A stretch of DNA of 64,000 nucleotides from UBA1368 sp964563125 (GTDB lineage Bacteria > Bacillota > Syntrophomonadia > Syntrophomonadales > Syntrophomonadaceae): NCBI GenBank assembly GCA_964563125.1, contig CAZLVY010000005.1:1-64000 (forward strand), in the 5' to 3' direction. The position numbers were made by a program, and so were the translations under genes. Numbering within the stretch: position 1 is the first letter of the stretch; each line of letters begins with the position of its first letter. Of this stretch, positions 61,166-64,000 are shown in pieces. The notes beneath the pieces were generated by a model. That model was not told the origin of the DNA and did not search any database. It saw only the letters and a list, made by a program, of their open reading frames with translations.

Positions 61166-62344
61166 TTGCAGCAGATATATGCAGATTTACACATTCATAT
61201 CGGCAGTGCCTCAGGTAAACCGGTCAAGATAACCGCTTCCCGGCAGCTTGATTTAAAAACCGTCTTATACCGGGACGCTAGAATAAAAGGGCTTGATGCA
61301 GTAGGGATTATTGATGCTGCCTGTACTAATGTCCTGGCAGAAATAAAAGCTATGCTTGAAAAAGAAGAACTTAAAGAACTGCCGGGGGGAGGATTTCTAG
61401 CTCGTAATGGCGTTTTGCTGATAGCGGGGGCAGAAATCGAAAGCCTTGAAGGGGTGCACAGCATATTATATCTACCCGGGTTAGAGCAATTAAATTCTTT
61501 ACATAAATATCTTAAGACCCGGGTAAAAAATATGACTTTGTCTACTCAGAAAGCCCGAGTCAGTATTGAGGAACTAATTAACTTAGCTGAGCTTTTGGAC
61601 GGTATTTTTTGCCCGGCTCACGTTTTTACTCCTTTCAAAGGTATATATGGCTACTGGACTGATAAACTGCGCCCCCGGTTAGGATTAAATACTGACCAGA
61701 TCTATGCTCTGGAGTTAGGTTTAAGTGCCGATACTTTTATGGCAGATATGCTTCAGGAGACCAGAAATTTTACCTTTTTATCCAACTCTGATGCTCATTC
61801 TTCAGCTAATATTGGCCGTGAATACAATTTATTGCGGCTGAGAGACAAAAATTTTACAGAACTTAAATGGGCTCTGCAGAACAAAGAAGGCCGCAAAGTG
61901 TTGGCTAACTACGGCATGGACCCTTTATTGGGAAAATACCACCGCTCTTTTTGTAATGACTGTAATCTCATTACCCCCATGATGCCTCCGGTTACTATCT
62001 GTTCAGAATGCGGACATAAAAATGTGGTAAAAGGAGTTATGGATCGGGTAGTTGAAATAAGGGATTATGAAGAGCCCCATCATCCGATAGGAAGACCTCC
62101 TTATTATTACCGGGTTCCTTTAAAGTCATTACCGGGGGTAGGTCCAAAAACTATGGAAAAACTGCTGACTGGCTTTGAAAGTGAGATTGAAATCCTGGAA
62201 AGAACTGATACGCAAAAAATTGCCAAACTGGTGGGGACAGCTATTGCAGAACAGATAGAACAGATGCGAAACGGGCGAATGACAATTAACCCGGGCGGGG
62301 GTGGATATTATGGGAAAGTTACCAAGGGTAATATTAACTGCTGA
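61166..62344 (+). CDS. endonuclease Q family protein
   Basis: A 392-residue PHP-fold nuclease. The N terminus YADLHIHIGSASGKPVKI holds metal ligands. SNSDAHSSANIG follows near 212, then a zinc site CNDCx12CSEC near 270-290 and a helix-hairpin-helix-like LPGVGPKTMEKLL. EndoQ cuts DNA beside deaminated bases such as uracil and hypoxanthine. TTG start. It overlaps the next gene by 35 nt. Confidence 0.9.
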   Translation: MQQIYADLHIHIGSASGKPVKITASRQLDLKTVLYRDARIKGLDAVGIIDAACTNVLAEIKAMLEKEELKELPGGGFLARNGVLLIAGAEIESLEGVHSILYLPGLEQLNSLHKYLKTRVKNMTLSTQKARVSIEELINLAELLDGIFCPAHVFTPFKGIYGYWTDKLRPRLGLNTDQIYALELGLSADTFMADMLQETRNFTFLSNSDAHSSANIGREYNLLRLRDKNFTELKWALQNKEGRKVLANYGMDPLLGKYHRSFCNDCNLITPMMPPVTICSECGHKNVVKGVMDRVVEIRDYEEPHHPIGRPPYYYRVPLKSLPGVGPKTMEKLLTGFESEIEILERTDTQKIAKLVGTAIAEQIEQMRNGRMTINPGGGGYYGKVTKGNINC

Positions 62345-63005
62345 TGCCAGTGGCGCTCAAAAAGCTGCCCAGGAAGGCATGCTGGTCATGATAGTTGATA
62401 TAATTGATATGTCGACAACCCTGGAAAGCGCAATTGATGCCGGGGCCTTTGCCGTTTTTGGGGCCAGCCCTGATTATACCCATGCCCCTGTAGAGGTGGC
62501 ACCGGAAAAGGTGGGGCAGGAAGCGGGGCGTTTAGCCAAGACTAATGGGTTAAATATAATAATTATTGCTGAACCAAGGGTTGGAAGCGATGAGGAACGG
62601 ATAGCCCGCTGTCAGAAAGTGATAAAAGGCATTGAAAGTGAAAAGGCAGTCATTGAACGAGTGCTTCCCAATATAGGCGCAGAAGTCTACAAAATGTGCG
62701 ACTTTAAAGACCGGGTAGTGGTAGCAGTTTCAGATACCGGTGGGGTTGCATATGATGCGGCATTTTTATTTACCCGGCAGGTATTAACCGGAACTGTAGC
62801 CAGAAGCATGAGCAAAAAAGGAATTGAACCAGCCTTAAGTGCTGCCAGGCGGGTATGGCAGAATTATAAGAAAACTGATACCGGCATCGCAGTAGTTGCC
62901 GCTAGCAGTAATTCGCAGGAAGATGTGCTGGCAGCACAATTCATTTATGATTTATTAATAACCCAAATTAAAGAAAATAAATGCATAGAGGGAGGAATAA
63001 TATGA
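62310..63005 (+). CDS. ComB-like protein, function uncertain
   Basis: A 231-residue cytosolic protein. The segment LVMIVDIIDMSTTLESAIDAGA resembles the N-terminal core of 2-phosphosulfolactate phosphatase (ComB), but the rest does not clearly match and no coenzyme M genes are present. The C-terminal half repeats small-residue strands (VVVAVSDTGGVAYDAA). The start at ATG 62310 follows GGGGGTGG. It ends in an ATGA overlap with the pyrophosphatase gene, so the two are tightly coupled. Confidence 0.65.
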   Translation: MGKLPRVILTADASGAQKAAQEGMLVMIVDIIDMSTTLESAIDAGAFAVFGASPDYTHAPVEVAPEKVGQEAGRLAKTNGLNIIIIAEPRVGSDEERIARCQKVIKGIESEKAVIERVLPNIGAEVYKMCDFKDRVVVAVSDTGGVAYDAAFLFTRQVLTGTVARSMSKKGIEPALSAARRVWQNYKKTDTGIAVVAASSNSQEDVLAAQFIYDLLITQIKENKCIEGGII

Positions 63006-64000
63006 AACCAATCTATGTTATTGGACATAAGAACCCGGACCTGGATTCAATTGCTGCCGCTATCGGTTATAAAACCTTCAAACAAAGTACTGATCAAGGT
63101 ATTTATATTGCCGCAGCGGCGGGAGAGCTAAGTGACGCCATTATAAGTATTCTTGATTATTTCGGCATTGCACCGCCAATTATAATCAAAAGTGTTGCTA
63201 CAACGGTGGAAGATTTACTGGAAGACAGCGACATAATCAGCGCCTCTGCAGATATGAATTTAGTTGAATTAAGCAACTTGATGCGCAACTACAAACTAAA
63301 AACTATACCAATATTAGATGTGGAAAATAAATTTTTAGGCTTAATAACTATCGGCGATTTAGCCATGATATTAATGGATACTTTGGGTGACGGCAAAGAA
63401 ATTGACAAAACCCCGGAAAAGCTGCGCAAAATTATGGACCAAAAAGCGGATGATATAATGAAAACTCATGATCTGATGCTGTTTGAAAAAGATGAACCAG
63501 TGGAGGAAGCACGCAGACATATGCTTTCCACCCGTTTCAGAAATTACCCGGTAGTAGATTATGATAACCGCTATCTGGGACTGGTGTCACGTTATAACCT
63601 CTTGCAGATGAAACGCAAAAAACTTATTCTGGTAGATCATAATGAAATGAAACAAGCAGTTGACGGAGTTGAGGAAGCTGAAATACTAGAAATAGTTGAC
63701 CACCATAGGGTAGGTGATTTAGAAACTATTTTGCCGATTTATTTTCATAATGAACCAGTGGGGTCGACAAGCACTTTGGTGGCAGATAAATTTTTCATTA
63801 ACAAAGTCTATATTGCTAAAAATATAGCCGGATTGCTTCTGTCTGGAATTCTGTCGGATACCATGCTGTTTAAATCGCCGACAACTACCCCCAAGGATGA
63901 GCGGGTAGCTCAGAAATTAGCCCAAATTGCTGAATTGGATATAAATGAATGGGGCCGGAAAATATTTGAAAAGGCCACCAACAACGATAAAATGTCAGAT
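63002..64000 (+). CDS. CBS-domain manganese-dependent inorganic pyrophosphatase (partial)
   Basis: The first 333 residues of a DHH-family II pyrophosphatase; the gene runs past the window. Catalytic motifs are GHKNPDLDSIAAAIGY at 7-22, LVDHNE and VDHHRVGD. Between them is a regulatory insert with two CBS repeats (around 75-125 and 155-205), which bind adenine nucleotides and adjust activity. No DRTGG domain is evident between the repeats in the visible part. It starts in an ATGA overlap with the ComB-like gene. Confidence 0.92.
   Translation, partial: MKPIYVIGHKNPDLDSIAAAIGYKTFKQSTDQGIYIAAAAGELSDAIISILDYFGIAPPIIIKSVATTVEDLLEDSDIISASADMNLVELSNLMRNYKLKTIPILDVENKFLGLITIGDLAMILMDTLGDGKEIDKTPEKLRKIMDQKADDIMKTHDLMLFEKDEPVEEARRHMLSTRFRNYPVVDYDNRYLGLVSRYNLLQMKRKKLILVDHNEMKQAVDGVEEAEILEIVDHHRVGDLETILPIYFHNEPVGSTSTLVADKFFINKVYIAKNIAGLLLSGILSDTMLFKSPTTTPKDERVAQKLAQIAELDINEWGRKIFEKATNNDKMSD

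Noticed and set aside
1..64000. CRISPR arrays, complete insertion sequences, prophage genes
   Set aside because: No regularly spaced repeats, intact transposase or phage structural genes were seen.

Overview
The window comes from a low-to-moderate GC, endospore-forming, anaerobic Firmicute of class Clostridia. It carries a complete spoIIIAA-AH operon, spoIVB and spo0A, strong purine-rich Shine-Dalgarno (SD) sites, many TTG starts, a T-box leader, and beta-oxidation-type genes (thiolase, acyl-CoA dehydrogenase, SDR). The last group would fit a Syntrophomonas-like or Peptococcaceae-like fermenter or syntroph. That placement is inferred from gene content and was not tested by search.

Layout. 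1-4.4 kb: the end of proA, a PLP cysteine-synthase-family gene with a cysteine-cluster gene (minus strand), and nadD-yqeK-rsfS. 4.4-7.3 kb (minus): leuS behind a T-box leader that has a complete tRNA-Ala(GGC) gene embedded between the sensor stem and the antiterminator. 7.5-10.6 kb (minus): thiolase and acyl-CoA dehydrogenase, then RNase P RNA. 10.8-20.2 kb: mixed singletons (ASKHA/ferredoxin protein, SDR, DUF1015, PHP phosphatase, CaCA antiporter, small membrane proteins, a ribbon-helix-helix protein, YlbF-like, PrsA-like foldase). 20.4-25.1 kb: a BMP-type nucleoside ABC importer. 25.2-30.6 kb: tldD-tldE-aroQ-M24 peptidase-efp and a CD1247-type zinc-ribbon protein. 31-36 kb: spoIIIA operon. 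36.3-39.5 kb: biotin-dependent carboxylase pair. 39.6-53.3 kb: Asp23/AmaP/DUF2273, nusB, then xseA-xseB-ispA-OLE RNA-oapA-dxs-tlyA-nadK-argR-recN-spoIVB-spo0A. 53.6-64 kb: an AT-rich orphan gene, steA/steB, a glycosyltransferase, a PNPT-family enzyme, an M20 peptidase, DUF3866, nudix, endonuclease Q, a ComB-like protein, and the start of a CBS-type inorganic pyrophosphatase.

Two RNA systems stand out. First, the region between ispA and dxs holds a roughly 600-nt structured RNA closed by a perfect 15-bp stem and followed by a four-helix membrane protein. This is the arrangement known for OLE RNA and its partner OapA, in the isoprenoid/DNA-repair/sporulation operon. Second, the leuS leader carries tRNA-Ala inside a T-box. 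By position, tRNA-Ala is made whether or not transcription reads through into leuS, and the T-box terminator may also end the tRNA transcript. I know of no described precedent for this nesting.

Smaller items: an SD site buried in a 16-bp hairpin, an eight-codon minicistron abutting recN, a dispersed intergenic repeat present in two clear copies, unannotated 33-aa and 41-aa proteins, probable ATT starts, and an internal biotin-carrier start in the carboxylase gene.
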